Shown in pieces: positions 16,732 through 25,257 of a DNA stretch of 46,476 bases (position 1 is the stretch's first letter; each line of letters opens with the position of its first letter). Source of the stretch: an uncultured Bacilli bacterium (GTDB taxonomy: Bacteria > Bacillota_I > Bacilli_A > RF39 > UBA660); contig CALVUX010000015.1 of the NCBI GenBank assembly GCA_944363715.1, forward strand, positions 1 to 46,476. The letters are read 5' to 3'. Under the pieces are notes generated by a model that saw nothing but the letters and a program-made list of their open reading frames with translations, made no database searches and was not told the origin of the DNA. Position numbers and translations under genes: made by a program.

Positions 16732-18164
16732 TATCCTTCATTATTTTCTTTAGAAATTTTTATAGTTATCTGATAGTTATTAACAAGGTCCATTTCTTCA
16801 CTATCTACTTTAAAGCCAGATTCTTCTATTTTCTTAAGAGTTTCTCTTACTAGATTTATAGATTCATTTAAGGTATATTTAGGTTTTAATATTGCTTGCT
16901 CCTCTTCAGTTGCTTTTACATTATCTCTAAATATAGGATTGTGAGCGAAAGGATTATTAAATGTATCTATACTCGGAATAGAAGTTCCCTCTTGAGAAGC
17001 ATTATTTTCTTTATTTGTAACACCTGCTAATAAGGTATCCATAGAAGTACTTGTAGAATCTTTTATGTCTTTTGTTTCTCCTCCTAGGTTAAATGGATTA
17101 TCATTAACGAATGGTGCATTTGTAGGTGCTGGTTCGTCAAACATTGATGTCATTTCCTGTTTTGGAGGTTCTTCCTTAGTTTCTTCTTCAAGTGGTGAGA
17201 AAAATTTAAAATTACTAGATGTTTCTTCTTTTTTCTCTTCTTTAGGTGTTACTTTAAGAAATTCATTGACATCGGTTATTGGTTTTTCTACATTAATATC
17301 CTGAGCATTATCTTTAATTGCATTTATATCAATAGATTTGTTAGCAGTACTTTCTAAGTTATCATTTATGTTTGGAACATCATAATCTATAAATTTAGGT
17401 GGTGTTGAATAGTCAATTCCTACACTTCTATTAAAATCATCTTGAGGATTATTTAATGATGGAGCTTGAGAAGCTGAGATATTTAAAGTATCTGTTTGTG
17501 GAATAGAAGCACTAACAGGAGATGGATTTAAAAGATTTTCAATATCACTCTTTGTTATTTCTTCTTTAGGATTTATTTTTTCTTCTAATTCTCTTACTGT
17601 CATTTTTTTATCTATAACTTCTTTTAATAGTTGTTTTTGAGTTTCAGCATCTTTAGCATTTAATAGAGTTCTAGCATGACGTTCTGAAATTTCATCTTTT
17701 AATAGAGCATCTTGAACTTCATCTGTTAAAGCTAATAGACGTAGTTTATTTGCAACGGCACTTTGACTTTTTCCCATAGTTTTAGCAAGTTCTTCTTGAG
17801 TCATTTGATCTAGTTCAAGAATCTTTTGATATGTTTTAGCTTCTTCAATTGGATTTAGGTTTTTACGTTGTAAGTTTTCAAGAAGTGCTACTTTACTACT
17901 TTCTTTATCATCTAAATTACGGACAATTGCAGGTATTGTTGTAAGTCCTGCCATAGCAGATGCTTTGTAACGACGTTCTCCTGCTATTATTTCATATTTA
18001 TTACCAATATTTCTAACAATAATTGGTTGGATTACACCATGTTCTTTAATAGAGACAGCTAGTTCTTTTAAAGCTTTCTCATCAAAGACTTGTCTAGGTT
18101 GAAATCTATTTGGAATTATATCATCTAAATGTAAATATACAACTTCATTATCTTTATTATCCAT
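16731..18164 (-). CDS. noc: Nucleoid occlusion protein Noc, with long internal linker and no N-terminal amphipathic helix
   Basis: 477 residues against about 285 in B. subtilis. The ParB-like core (1-198) has NRFQPR, GERRYKAS, ENLQRKN and the helix-turn-helix segment GKSQSAVANKLRLL. Gln134 and Lys140 are the Noc-type residues where ParB has Arg and a non-lysine. The C-terminal 49 residues (KYTLNESINLVRETLKKIEE to the end) match the Noc dimerisation domain. Between them lie about 230 residues rich in Asn, Asp, Glu, Pro, Ser and Thr with recurring NPF/NPI and SMF motifs, predicted disordered. ATG 18164 has AGAGGG 7 bases upstream and a stop codon lies just before, so there is no N-terminal amphipathic helix. 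It follows rsmG, the usual noc position. Confidence 0.9.
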   Translation of the reverse strand: MDNKDNEVVYLHLDDIIPNRFQPRQVFDEKALKELAVSIKEHGVIQPIIVRNIGNKYEIIAGERRYKASAMAGLTTIPAIVRNLDDKESSKVALLENLQRKNLNPIEEAKTYQKILELDQMTQEELAKTMGKSQSAVANKLRLLALTDEVQDALLKDEISERHARTLLNAKDAETQKQLLKEVIDKKMTVRELEEKINPKEEITKSDIENLLNPSPVSASIPQTDTLNISASQAPSLNNPQDDFNRSVGIDYSTPPKFIDYDVPNINDNLESTANKSIDINAIKDNAQDINVEKPITDVNEFLKVTPKEEKKEETSSNFKFFSPLEEETKEEPPKQEMTSMFDEPAPTNAPFVNDNPFNLGGETKDIKDSTSTSMDTLLAGVTNKENNASQEGTSIPSIDTFNNPFAHNPIFRDNVKATEEEQAILKPKYTLNESINLVRETLKKIEESGFKVDSEEMDLVNNYQITIKISKENNEG

Positions 18165-18210
18165 ATACATACCCTCTTTATTTTATTCTTTTTATTTTTT
18201 TACTAATCTC

Positions 18211-18216
18211 ATTATA
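18211..18216 (-). promoter_or_regulatory. Possible -10 element of noc
   Basis: TATAAT on the minus strand about 47 bases before the noc start. The -35 match is weak, so noc may also be read through from rsmG. Confidence 0.4.
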
Positions 18217-18236
18217 TCATTAATTGTACTAGTTTG

Positions 18237-18884
18237 CTAGGCCTTATTTTTTATTTCTAAAATTGTTCTTACATCTTCTTTAGTTGGTAAGGTAAAAGTT
18301 TCTTTTTTATTAACATACCAGTTATGTTTTTTCATGATGTCTTTAGATAGTTCTAATTCCTCTTCAACATTTCCTTTCATAGCAAGGAAACTACCATTTT
18401 TATTTACTAAAGGCATAGTCCATAATAGTAATTTAGGTAAAGCACTTACGGCTCTTGCTGTTACGATATCAAATTTTTTACCATCACTAATTAAATCTTC
18501 GGCACGATTGTGATAAGCTTTTATACCAGTTAATTGTAATTTATCTATTAGATTGTTAAGATATTTTACTCTTTTTAAAAGAGAATCTACTAAAGTTATT
18601 TCTAAATTAGGATAGAATATTTTTAAGACAAGTCCTGGGAAACCTGCTCCTGTTCCAATATCACAAAGAGTATTAACTCTAGATAAGTCATAAATTTTGG
18701 CTAGAGTTAGACTATCATAGAAATGTTTTAGATAAACATCTTCTTTTTCTGTTATTCTTGTTAGATTCATTGTTTTATTAGTTTCTACTAAGGTATTATA
18801 AATAATATCTAATTGTTCTAACTTTTCTTCTGTTACATTTAATCCTAAAGCTTCTACTTCTTTTATAAATTCTTCAATAGTCAT
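18237..18884 (-). CDS. rsmG: 16S rRNA (guanine527-N7)-methyltransferase RsmG
   Basis: 215 residues, slightly short for the family (about 239). It has the SAM-binding DIGTGAGFPGLVLKI, then ITLVDSLLKRVKYLN and VTARAVSALPKLL. The N-terminal lead-in NKTMNLTRITE is typical. It methylates G527 of 16S rRNA. It follows mnmG with no gap (stop 18885, start 18884). Confidence 0.97.
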   Translation of the reverse strand: MTIEEFIKEVEALGLNVTEEKLEQLDIIYNTLVETNKTMNLTRITEKEDVYLKHFYDSLTLAKIYDLSRVNTLCDIGTGAGFPGLVLKIFYPNLEITLVDSLLKRVKYLNNLIDKLQLTGIKAYHNRAEDLISDGKKFDIVTARAVSALPKLLLWTMPLVNKNGSFLAMKGNVEEELELSKDIMKKHNWYVNKKETFTLPTKEDVRTILEIKNKA

Positions 18885-20741
18885 TTAGATTCCCCTTTTC
18901 TTTAAATATACAGAAATAATAGCGATATCTGAAGGATTAACTCCACTAATTCTGCTTGCTTGTCCTAATGTTATAGGTCTAATATTTTCTAGTTTTTCTT
19001 TCGCTTCACTAGCAATATTAGGAATATCTTGATAGTTAATATCTTCTGGTATTACTTTATCTTCTAGTTCTAACATTTTCTGTGCTTCTTCCATAGATTT
19101 TTTAATATAACCTTCATATTTTACATTTATCTCTACTTCTTTTAGGACTTCTTTAGAATAATTTAATTCTTTAAAGTTAGTTAAATCTTCAATAGATAGT
19201 TCAGGTCTTTTTAATAAATCATATAATGTAATACTATCTTTTAGAGGAGATGTATTTAATTTTATTAAGATATCGTTTATTTCTTTCTTAGGTGTAATTT
19301 TTGTTTCTTTTAATAGAACTGTTAATTCTTCTATATCTTTTTTCTTTTGTAAGAAATTATTATAAATATCATCTTTTATTAGTCCTATTTTATGACCATA
19401 CTCTCTTAATCTTAAATCAGCATTATCATCTCTTAGAAGAAGACGATATTCGGCACGTGATGTTAAAAGACGATATGGGTCTTTTACTCCTTTTGTTACT
19501 AAGTCATCTATTAAAACTCCAATGTAAGATTCATTTCTTTTTAATATTAAAGGAGCTTTTTCTTCTAATTTTAGGGAAGCATTAATTCCAGCGATTAGTC
19601 CTTGTCCTGCTGCTTCTTCATAACCACTTGTTCCATTTATTTGTCCTGCAGTATAAAGATTTTCAATTATCTTTGTCTCAAGAGTTGGTTTTATTTGTCT
19701 TGAATCAATGGCATCATACTCTATAGCATAAGCATATTTTAATATCTTAGCATTTTCTAAACCAGATAGACTATGGACCATTTGTTCTTGAACATAGTGA
19801 GGCATACTTGTTGAAAAGCCTTGTAAATAAAGGTCATCATAATAAATACTTTCGGGCTCTAAAAATAATTGATGACGTTCTTTATCACTAAATCTTACTA
19901 CTTTATCTTCAATAGATGGGCAGTATCTTGGTCCTACTCCTTCAACATATCCACCATACATACTAGATTCGTTTAGATGTTCTTTAATTATTTTATGAGT
20001 TAAATCGTTAGTATAAATTAGATAACATGGTAATTGGTATTTATAAGCAAGAGCGGTAGTGTTATCATATGAGAATGTTATATCTTCTCTACTTCCTAAT
20101 TCTTCTTGCATTTTAGAAAAATCGACACTACTCTTTTCAATACGTGGAGGAGTTCCTGTTTTTAATCTTAAGATATTAAAGCCTAAATCTTTTAAGAAAG
20201 GACTTAAGTAGTTACTAGCTTTTTCACCATGAGGACCACCTGCTGTCTTTTGGTCTCCTACTAATATTGTTCCTTTTAAATATGTTCCTGTTGTTAAAAT
20301 AACAGCTTTAGAACTTATTTCCTCGCCACTTTCTAATATTACTCCACTAGCTTTGTTATCTTTTATAATAAGTTCTTTTACTAATCCTTCTTTAATATCT
20401 AAGTTATCTTGACTCTTTAGAGTCTTTAACATTTCTTCTTTATAGATAACTTTATCTGCTTGAGCACGTAAGGCTCTAACAGCAGGACCTTTTTTTGTAT
20501 TTAACATCTTCATTTGTAAAGAACTCTTATCAGTATTTTTAGCCATTTCGCCACCTAAGGCATCTATTTCTCTTACAACTATTCCTTTAGCAGGTCCTCC
20601 TATAGAAGGATTACATGGCATATCGGCAATATTATTAATATTACCAGTTACTAAAAGTGTCTTGTGGTTAAGTCTCGCACTAGCAAGACATGCTTCTATA
20701 CCTGCATGACCTCCTCCTACAACAATTACTTCATAATTCAT
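18885..20741 (-). CDS. mnmG: tRNA uridine-5-carboxymethylaminomethyl modification enzyme MnmG (GidA)
   Basis: 618 residues. FAD-binding GGGHAGIEACLASARLN at the N-terminus, the ADMPCNPSIGGPAKG loop with the catalytic cysteine, GTYLKGTILVG, and a second FAD contact in GTSGYEEAAGQGLIAGINA. The C-terminal helical domain binds MnmE and tRNA. With MnmE it installs the wobble-U34 modification. It lies 22 bases after mnmE. The ribosome site is weak, so translation is probably coupled. Confidence 0.97.
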   Translation of the reverse strand: MNYEVIVVGGGHAGIEACLASARLNHKTLLVTGNINNIADMPCNPSIGGPAKGIVVREIDALGGEMAKNTDKSSLQMKMLNTKKGPAVRALRAQADKVIYKEEMLKTLKSQDNLDIKEGLVKELIIKDNKASGVILESGEEISSKAVILTTGTYLKGTILVGDQKTAGGPHGEKASNYLSPFLKDLGFNILRLKTGTPPRIEKSSVDFSKMQEELGSREDITFSYDNTTALAYKYQLPCYLIYTNDLTHKIIKEHLNESSMYGGYVEGVGPRYCPSIEDKVVRFSDKERHQLFLEPESIYYDDLYLQGFSTSMPHYVQEQMVHSLSGLENAKILKYAYAIEYDAIDSRQIKPTLETKIIENLYTAGQINGTSGYEEAAGQGLIAGINASLKLEEKAPLILKRNESYIGVLIDDLVTKGVKDPYRLLTSRAEYRLLLRDDNADLRLREYGHKIGLIKDDIYNNFLQKKKDIEELTVLLKETKITPKKEINDILIKLNTSPLKDSITLYDLLKRPELSIEDLTNFKELNYSKEVLKEVEINVKYEGYIKKSMEEAQKMLELEDKVIPEDINYQDIPNIASEAKEKLENIRPITLGQASRISGVNPSDIAIISVYLKKRGI

Positions 20742-20763
20742 CTAACATCACGTCTTTCTTTTT

Positions 20764-22119
20764 CTATTTTCCTACACAGAAATTTGCAAATAACTCATCT
20801 AATAGTTCATTACTATAACTTTCTCCAGTGATTGAGCCTAAGATATCAAATACTTCTTTTAAATCTATTTCAATTATATCAACAGGTTCATCAGATTCTA
20901 AACTAACTTTAGCATCGCCTAAACTCTTAAGAGCCTTCTTCGCTAGTGTTAATTGCCTTTCATTAGCAAGATAAGTGTAATCATCTTCTTTAATTTCTGA
21001 TAGTTTAAACATACTCTTTATTTCTTCTTTTAATGATTCTATTCCATCTAGGGTATTAGTATTAGTACTTACAATATGTTTAAAGTCTAACTTATCTGTA
21101 TCAATTTTTTTAGGTAAATCATTCTTATTTAAAACTATAATAGGATTCTTATCTTTTACTTTATCTAAGATGAACTTATCATTATCATTTAACTCTTCAC
21201 TAGAGTTTAGTACTACTATAATAAGGTTAGCATTATCAATTAAAGATAAACTCTTCTCTACTCCTATTTTTTCTGCTAAATTATCAGTATCTCTTATACC
21301 TGCTGTATCTATTAAAGATAATTCTATACCATCAAAGATAATACTTCCTTCTACAATATCTCTTGTTGTTCCTTCAATATCTGTGACTATAGCTTTATCT
21401 TCTTTTAGAAATCTATTTAAGATACTACTCTTTCCTACATTAGGTCTACCTATAATAATTGTCTTAATACCATTTTTGATAATTTGTCTTTCTTCTGATT
21501 TTTTTACTAAGTTTTGTAAATCTTTTTCAAGGTCAGTTATTACATCTTTTAATTCTTTCTTAGTAACTTCTTCTATATCATAGTACTCTGGATAATCTAT
21601 ATTTACTTCAATATTTGCTATAACATGTTTTAATTTATCTCTAAAACTATTGATATATTTCTTTAAGGAACCTTCTAGGGATGATAGTGCTAGCTTTCTA
21701 CTATTATCAGTCTTACTATCTATTAAGTCCATTACTGATTCAGCTTGGGTTAAATCTATTCTACCATTAAGAAAGGCTCTTTTAGTAAACTCCCCTCTTT
21801 CTGCTTTCCTTGCTCCTTTTTCTATTAAAAGTTCAAAGATACTAAGAGTTGTAGCGATTCCTCCATGACAATTTATTTCAACAACATCTTCTCTTGTAAA
21901 GGTTTTAGGAGACCTCATAACTGTTACTAATACTTCATCTATATCTTCTTTTCCATTATTAATAAAACCATAGTTGATAGTATGAGATTCTACTTTAGTT
22001 AAATCTTTTCCTCTAAAGACTTTATTTACTAAAGATATAGCATCTTTACCACTTACTCTTACTATGGATATAGCCCCTACTCCTAATTTTGTTGAAATCG
22101 CTACTATTGTATCAGACAT
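20764..22119 (-). CDS. mnmE: tRNA modification GTPase MnmE (TrmE)
   Basis: 451 residues. It has an N-terminal folate-binding domain (TIVAISTKLGVGAISIVRVSG), a helical domain, and an inserted G domain with G1 GRPNVGKSSILN, G2/G3 GTTRDIVEG and DTAGIRDT, and G4 NKND. The C-terminus is FCVGK, matching the CxGK motif. Partner of MnmG. It starts 8 bases inside the end of an unrecognised upstream gene. AGGAG lies 9 bases before ATG 22119. Confidence 0.97.
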   Translation of the reverse strand: MSDTIVAISTKLGVGAISIVRVSGKDAISLVNKVFRGKDLTKVESHTINYGFINNGKEDIDEVLVTVMRSPKTFTREDVVEINCHGGIATTLSIFELLIEKGARKAERGEFTKRAFLNGRIDLTQAESVMDLIDSKTDNSRKLALSSLEGSLKKYINSFRDKLKHVIANIEVNIDYPEYYDIEEVTKKELKDVITDLEKDLQNLVKKSEERQIIKNGIKTIIIGRPNVGKSSILNRFLKEDKAIVTDIEGTTRDIVEGSIIFDGIELSLIDTAGIRDTDNLAEKIGVEKSLSLIDNANLIIVVLNSSEELNDNDKFILDKVKDKNPIIVLNKNDLPKKIDTDKLDFKHIVSTNTNTLDGIESLKEEIKSMFKLSEIKEDDYTYLANERQLTLAKKALKSLGDAKVSLESDEPVDIIEIDLKEVFDILGSITGESYSNELLDELFANFCVGK

Positions 22120-22843
22120 TTTTCTTTGCTCCTATTCTTTTTACTTTATCTTGTTCTTTAGAAATACCTAAAGCTTTATAAGCCTCAGTTCCAAAGAAAG
22201 CTTCCTTTTCTCTTTCGGTTAAATTATCTATTTGATATAGATATTCTAAATCTAAAGATGGTAGTTCTCTTACATTCTTTATATCATAATTTTGAGGATT
22301 TTGATATACTTTGAAACTTAATATTTCATCTATTACTTTATCATCTTCATAATGAGTATTATCTTGTAATGCTTCTCTTACAGCATCTATATATCTATTT
22401 AACTCCTCAGTAGTAAGTTTGGATGTTATTCCCTTACTTTGTTTTAAATTAATTAAGTATTTTAAAACTTCCTTAGCTGAATAGTAAATTTTATCCTCTC
22501 TTTCTTTATTATAAATAACTCCATTTATAGAAACTAAATTATCTAAATTTGTTAAATCTTCTTCATATTCTTTTAAAACTTTTATACTTTCTACATATTG
22601 TTTTACTTCTATATAAGTACCAATTAAAGTATCTATTTTGTCCTTAAGTTCTGCTTTTAAAGGATCTTTATAGATATTATTTTGTTTTAAGTTTTCTCTT
22701 TTCTTTACTAAACTTATGTAGTTTTGTACCTTTGGATAAATACGTAAATCACCTATATTTATTTTTATCCCATCTATTTCAGTAGTTAATTGTAACTTTA
22801 AAAATTCTAAATCATTTATTGTATCTGCAACTATTTCTTGCAT
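22112..22843 (-). CDS. Unrecognised soluble helical protein upstream of mnmE
   Basis: 243 residues, no family recognised. It is Lys/Glu/Leu/Ile-rich, with no signal peptide or membrane segment. Long helical stretches (about 35-110) could form a coiled coil, followed by a region with GVIYNKEREDKIYYSAKE and a C-terminal SLDLEYLYQIDNLTEREKEA. The start ATG 22843 has AGGAAGG 6 bases before it; the frame upstream to 22915 lacks support. It has its own consensus promoter and overlaps mnmE by 8 bases, so it leads the mnmE-mnmG-rsmG operon. In Bacillus jag is directly followed by mnmE, so this is an insertion into a conserved order. Confidence 0.75.
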   Translation of the reverse strand: MQEIVADTINDLEFLKLQLTTEIDGIKINIGDLRIYPKVQNYISLVKKRENLKQNNIYKDPLKAELKDKIDTLIGTYIEVKQYVESIKVLKEYEEDLTNLDNLVSINGVIYNKEREDKIYYSAKEVLKYLINLKQSKGITSKLTTEELNRYIDAVREALQDNTHYEDDKVIDEILSFKVYQNPQNYDIKNVRELPSLDLEYLYQIDNLTEREKEAFFGTEAYKALGISKEQDKVKRIGAKKNV

Positions 22844-22876
22844 ATAACACCTTCCTTTCCTTTTTTCAGTCTTATT

Positions 22877-22905
22877 ATTATATTGATATTTTGTGATACT
22901 GTAAA
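22877..22905 (-). promoter_or_regulatory. Promoter of the mnmE-mnmG-rsmG operon
   Basis: Minus strand TTTACA (22900-22905), exactly 17 bp, TATAAT (22877-22882). It lies between the jag terminator and the unrecognised gene at 22112-22843. Confidence 0.8.
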
Positions 22906-22944
22906 GGTTAAACAAGGAAAGTTTTATAAATTAGTCAAAACTTT

Positions 22945-22969
22945 ACAAAAAAACCTAGTCGCGAGGTTT
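22945..22969 (-). terminator. Terminator of rpmH-rnpA-yidC-jag
   Basis: Minus strand AAACCT/AGGTTT (22964-22969 with 22951-22956) around a seven-base loop, followed by a T run. The stem begins in the last codons of jag. Confidence 0.75.
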
Positions 22970-23563
22970 TATAACAACACAGCGATTAGGTTCTTCTCCT
23001 ACACTTTCGGTATAAACATATTTATTATTATTTAAGATATTATGAACTAGTCTTCTTTGATATGAATTCATAGAATCCATTTTTACTTCTACTTTGGTCA
23101 TCTTTACTTCTCTTGCTAACTTCTTGGCAAGTCTCTCTATTCTTCTATCATTTTTCTCTTTGTAATCACTTACATCTATTAAGAAACGATAGTTAGTATT
23201 TATTTCTTTAGTAAGAATAGCATTTACTACTGTTGTTAATGCTTTTAAGTTCTTACCATCTTTTCCTATTAATAAGGCATCATTAGTAGAATATAGACGA
23301 TATGTTGGAGTGTCATTATTAACTGTTATTTCTATTTCTACATCGAATCCCATATCTTTTAAAAGGCTCTTTATTTGTTTTTTTAGGTACTCTTTTACTT
23401 CTCTTTTTTCAATTACTTCTATCTCTACTTTTTTAGAAAGAAGTGTTTTCTTCTCTTCTTTAGTATTTATTATTAAGTTTTCTTCTAATTCCTGTAAATC
23501 AATTTTGGCTTTATTAACTGCTTCTTCATATGTTTTTCCAGTGTAATTATGTTTATTTACCAT
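22955..23563 (-). CDS. jag: Jag/KhpB RNA-binding protein
   Basis: 202 residues. The N-terminal Jag domain (TYEEAVNKAKIDLQ) is followed by a KH domain with the GKDGKNLKAL loop (GxxG) and a C-terminal R3H domain with SYQRRLVHNIL. It binds RNA and in related bacteria works with KhpA to affect cell elongation and division. It overlaps yidC by 11 bases, the standard jag-yidC pairing. Confidence 0.95.
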   Translation of the reverse strand: MVNKHNYTGKTYEEAVNKAKIDLQELEENLIINTKEEKKTLLSKKVEIEVIEKREVKEYLKKQIKSLLKDMGFDVEIEITVNNDTPTYRLYSTNDALLIGKDGKNLKALTTVVNAILTKEINTNYRFLIDVSDYKEKNDRRIERLAKKLAREVKMTKVEVKMDSMNSYQRRLVHNILNNNKYVYTESVGEEPNRCVVIKPRD

Positions 23564-24482
23564 GTTTTTCCATCCCCCTTTGTACTACAATATTTTGAAC
23601 TATAGCGAAGATATTACCTACTGACCAATATATTCCTAAAGCGGATGGCATAAAGAATGCTGTTATGATAATGATTGCACTCATCATAATAGGCATCATC
23701 TTCATAGATGGATCACTTGCTTGGTTACTTGTTGTTTTAAACATAAAGATTGTTGAACCACCAATTATAATTAGAAGGATTATATACATATAGAATGTTT
23801 CTGTTCCAAATCCTACTAGTGGGGTTGTTCCTAACTGTATTCCTAAGAAGTTTTCTTCAAAGATTGCTGGTACCCTATTTATTGCTTCTAAGAAAGCTAG
23901 TAATAGAGGTAATTGAATAAATGAAATTAAACAACTTGTTAAAGGGTTAAAATTATATTTTTTATAGACCATCATCATCTCTTGATTTTGTCTTAACATA
24001 GAATCTTGGTCTGTCTTACCTTCATATTTCTTTTGAATTCTAGCAAGTTCTGGGGAAGCTTTTTTCATCATTTCACTTTGAACAGCCATTTTTCTTGTAA
24101 ATGGAAATAGTATTAATCTTATTATAATAGTAATAATTATTATACTAAGTGCAAAACTTCCTATATATTTACCTAATGTTAAGATTACAAATGCTAGTGG
24201 TTTAACAAATATTCCTGTCCATAGTCCATCATATTCGGTATCTCCTGGTGTAAATTCTGAACATTTTGGTAAGTCTTTTAATTTAACACCATTTTCTTCA
24301 TATAACTTTCTTGTTTGTTTATTTTCTGGCTGGCATAGAATATTTTCTGTTAATGATTGACCTGTTTCTGGATTTTGTACTGCTTTATTATCTTTATCTA
24401 CTAAAGTTGTAGTACATCCTGTTGCTAGGAATAACAACATTACTACAATGATAATTTTTGATTTTATTTTTCTTTTCTTCAT
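23553..24482 (-). CDS. yidC: Membrane protein insertase YidC/OxaA
   Basis: 309 residues. A lipoprotein signal (IIIVVMLLFLATGC, lipobox Cys near residue 23), an extracellular region, then five core membrane helices. The first core helix carries the conserved hydrophilic-groove Arg in IIIRLILFPFTRKMAVQSE, and a cytoplasmic coiled-coil hairpin (SPELARIQKKYEGKTDQ) follows. The extracellular segment before the first core helix is longer than in most Bacillus homologues and has two Cys. Confidence 0.96.
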   Translation of the reverse strand: MKKRKIKSKIIIVVMLLFLATGCTTTLVDKDNKAVQNPETGQSLTENILCQPENKQTRKLYEENGVKLKDLPKCSEFTPGDTEYDGLWTGIFVKPLAFVILTLGKYIGSFALSIIIITIIIRLILFPFTRKMAVQSEMMKKASPELARIQKKYEGKTDQDSMLRQNQEMMMVYKKYNFNPLTSCLISFIQLPLLLAFLEAINRVPAIFEENFLGIQLGTTPLVGFGTETFYMYIILLIIIGGSTIFMFKTTSNQASDPSMKMMPIMMSAIIIITAFFMPSALGIYWSVGNIFAIVQNIVVQRGMEKHGK

Positions 24483-24492
24483 ATAATGCTCC

Positions 24493-24819
24493 TTACTTAA
24501 TTTTATCTAATAAATATTGTAAGCTTGTCTCAAGTTCTTGATAAGAGAGATTTAGACAGCTATTTCTTATTATTATAATACAATTATAGTTTTTTTCATA
24601 GTTTTTGTTATAGTTTCTTATAATTGCTCTTACTTTTCTTTTTAACATATTTCTAATATGAGCCTTCCCTACTTTTTTTGGAACTGTTATTCCATATTTA
24701 GTAGGAGAATCTTTCTTTTCTTTATAAAAGATAACGAAGTTATAGTTTTTAATCTTTTTACCCGTTTCTATTACTTCATCAAAGACTCTACTTTCTTTTA
24801 CTATATACTTCTTGTTCAT
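24493..24819 (-). CDS. rnpA: Ribonuclease P protein component
   Basis: 108 residues. Signature RNMLKRKVRAIIR (the RNR box) and an N-terminal region that binds the tRNA leader. The protein partner of the RNase P RNA in 5' tRNA maturation. AGGA lies a normal distance before ATG 24819. A terminator-like hairpin separates it from rpmH, so its level may be lower than that of rpmH. Confidence 0.96.
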   Translation of the reverse strand: MNKKYIVKESRVFDEVIETGKKIKNYNFVIFYKEKKDSPTKYGITVPKKVGKAHIRNMLKRKVRAIIRNYNKNYEKNYNCIIIIRNSCLNLSYQELETSLQYLLDKIK

Positions 24820-24837
24820 TTAATCACGTCCTAAAGT

Positions 24838-24861
24838 TAAAAAAACACTGCAAAAACAGTG
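24838..24861 (-). terminator. Hairpin between rpmH and rnpA
   Basis: Minus strand CACTG/CAGTG (24857-24861 with 24846-24850) followed by seven T. It lies inside an operon whose only clear promoter is before rpmH, so it probably acts as a partial terminator that keeps ribosomal protein expression above the downstream genes. Confidence 0.7.
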
Positions 24862-24865
24862 AATT

Positions 24866-24994
24866 TTATTTTACTAATTCTTTGCGTCCTTTCTTACGAC
24901 GACTATTTAAAATATTACCAGCACTTGCTTTACGTGCGAAGAATCCATGCTTCTTTGCTCTTCTTCTTTGGTTTGGTTGATATGTTCTTTTCAT
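24866..24994 (-). CDS. rpmH: Ribosomal protein bL34
   Basis: 42 residues: [20 protein letters not shown], then RKASAG and a basic C-terminus [16 protein letters not shown] before ATG 24994 fixes the start; the longer frame to 25054 runs through the promoter and is not coding. Usual position beside the origin. Confidence 0.97.
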   Translation of the reverse strand: MKRTYQPNQRRRAKKHGFFARKASAGNILNSRRKKGRKELVK

Positions 24995-25024
24995 TATAAC
25001 ACCTCCAGACTTGAAATCTACATT

Positions 25025-25054
25025 ATTATAATAGGTAGTGATTAGCTTTGTCAA
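25025..25054 (-). promoter_or_regulatory. Promoter of rpmH-rnpA-yidC-jag
   Basis: Minus strand TTGACA (25049-25054), an 18-bp spacer and TATAAT (25025-25030): the best -35 in the window, as expected for a ribosomal protein gene. Confidence 0.85.
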
Positions 25055-25063
25055 GAAATTATT

Positions 25064-25213
25064 TTAACGAAAACGCTTACCTTTTTTATCTTCGTTCTCA
25101 TTTGTATCATCAGAATTATAATTAAAGATAATTTCTTGAAATAAATCATCTTTTTCTCCTAATGTAAATTCACCTAAATATAATATAATTACTGTTTTCC
25201 CTTCTTTTTTATT
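25064..25213 (-). other. Open frame of 49 codons without a normal start, next to oriC
   Basis: The minus strand is open for 49 codons ending at TAA (25064). It reads NKKEGKTVIILYLGEFTLGE, then KDDLFQEIIFNYN, an acidic segment and a basic end KGKRFR. It has protein-like composition but no ATG, GTG or TTG. A second, overlapping frame (25149-25051) does have ATG with AGGAG 6 bases before it and encodes a 32-residue hydrophobic peptide, MIYFKKLSLIIILMI and on. One, both or neither may be real. Confidence 0.2.
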
Positions 25214-25257
25214 CTATCATATTGAATTTTATATTTCTATCAGTTTTAAAAATATTT

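Noticed and set aside
14969-18164. The second ParB-like gene as a plasmid-derived duplicate
   Set aside because: Its position after rsmG, its Noc-type C-terminus and recognition residues fit Noc, a long-standing paralogue in Bacilli.
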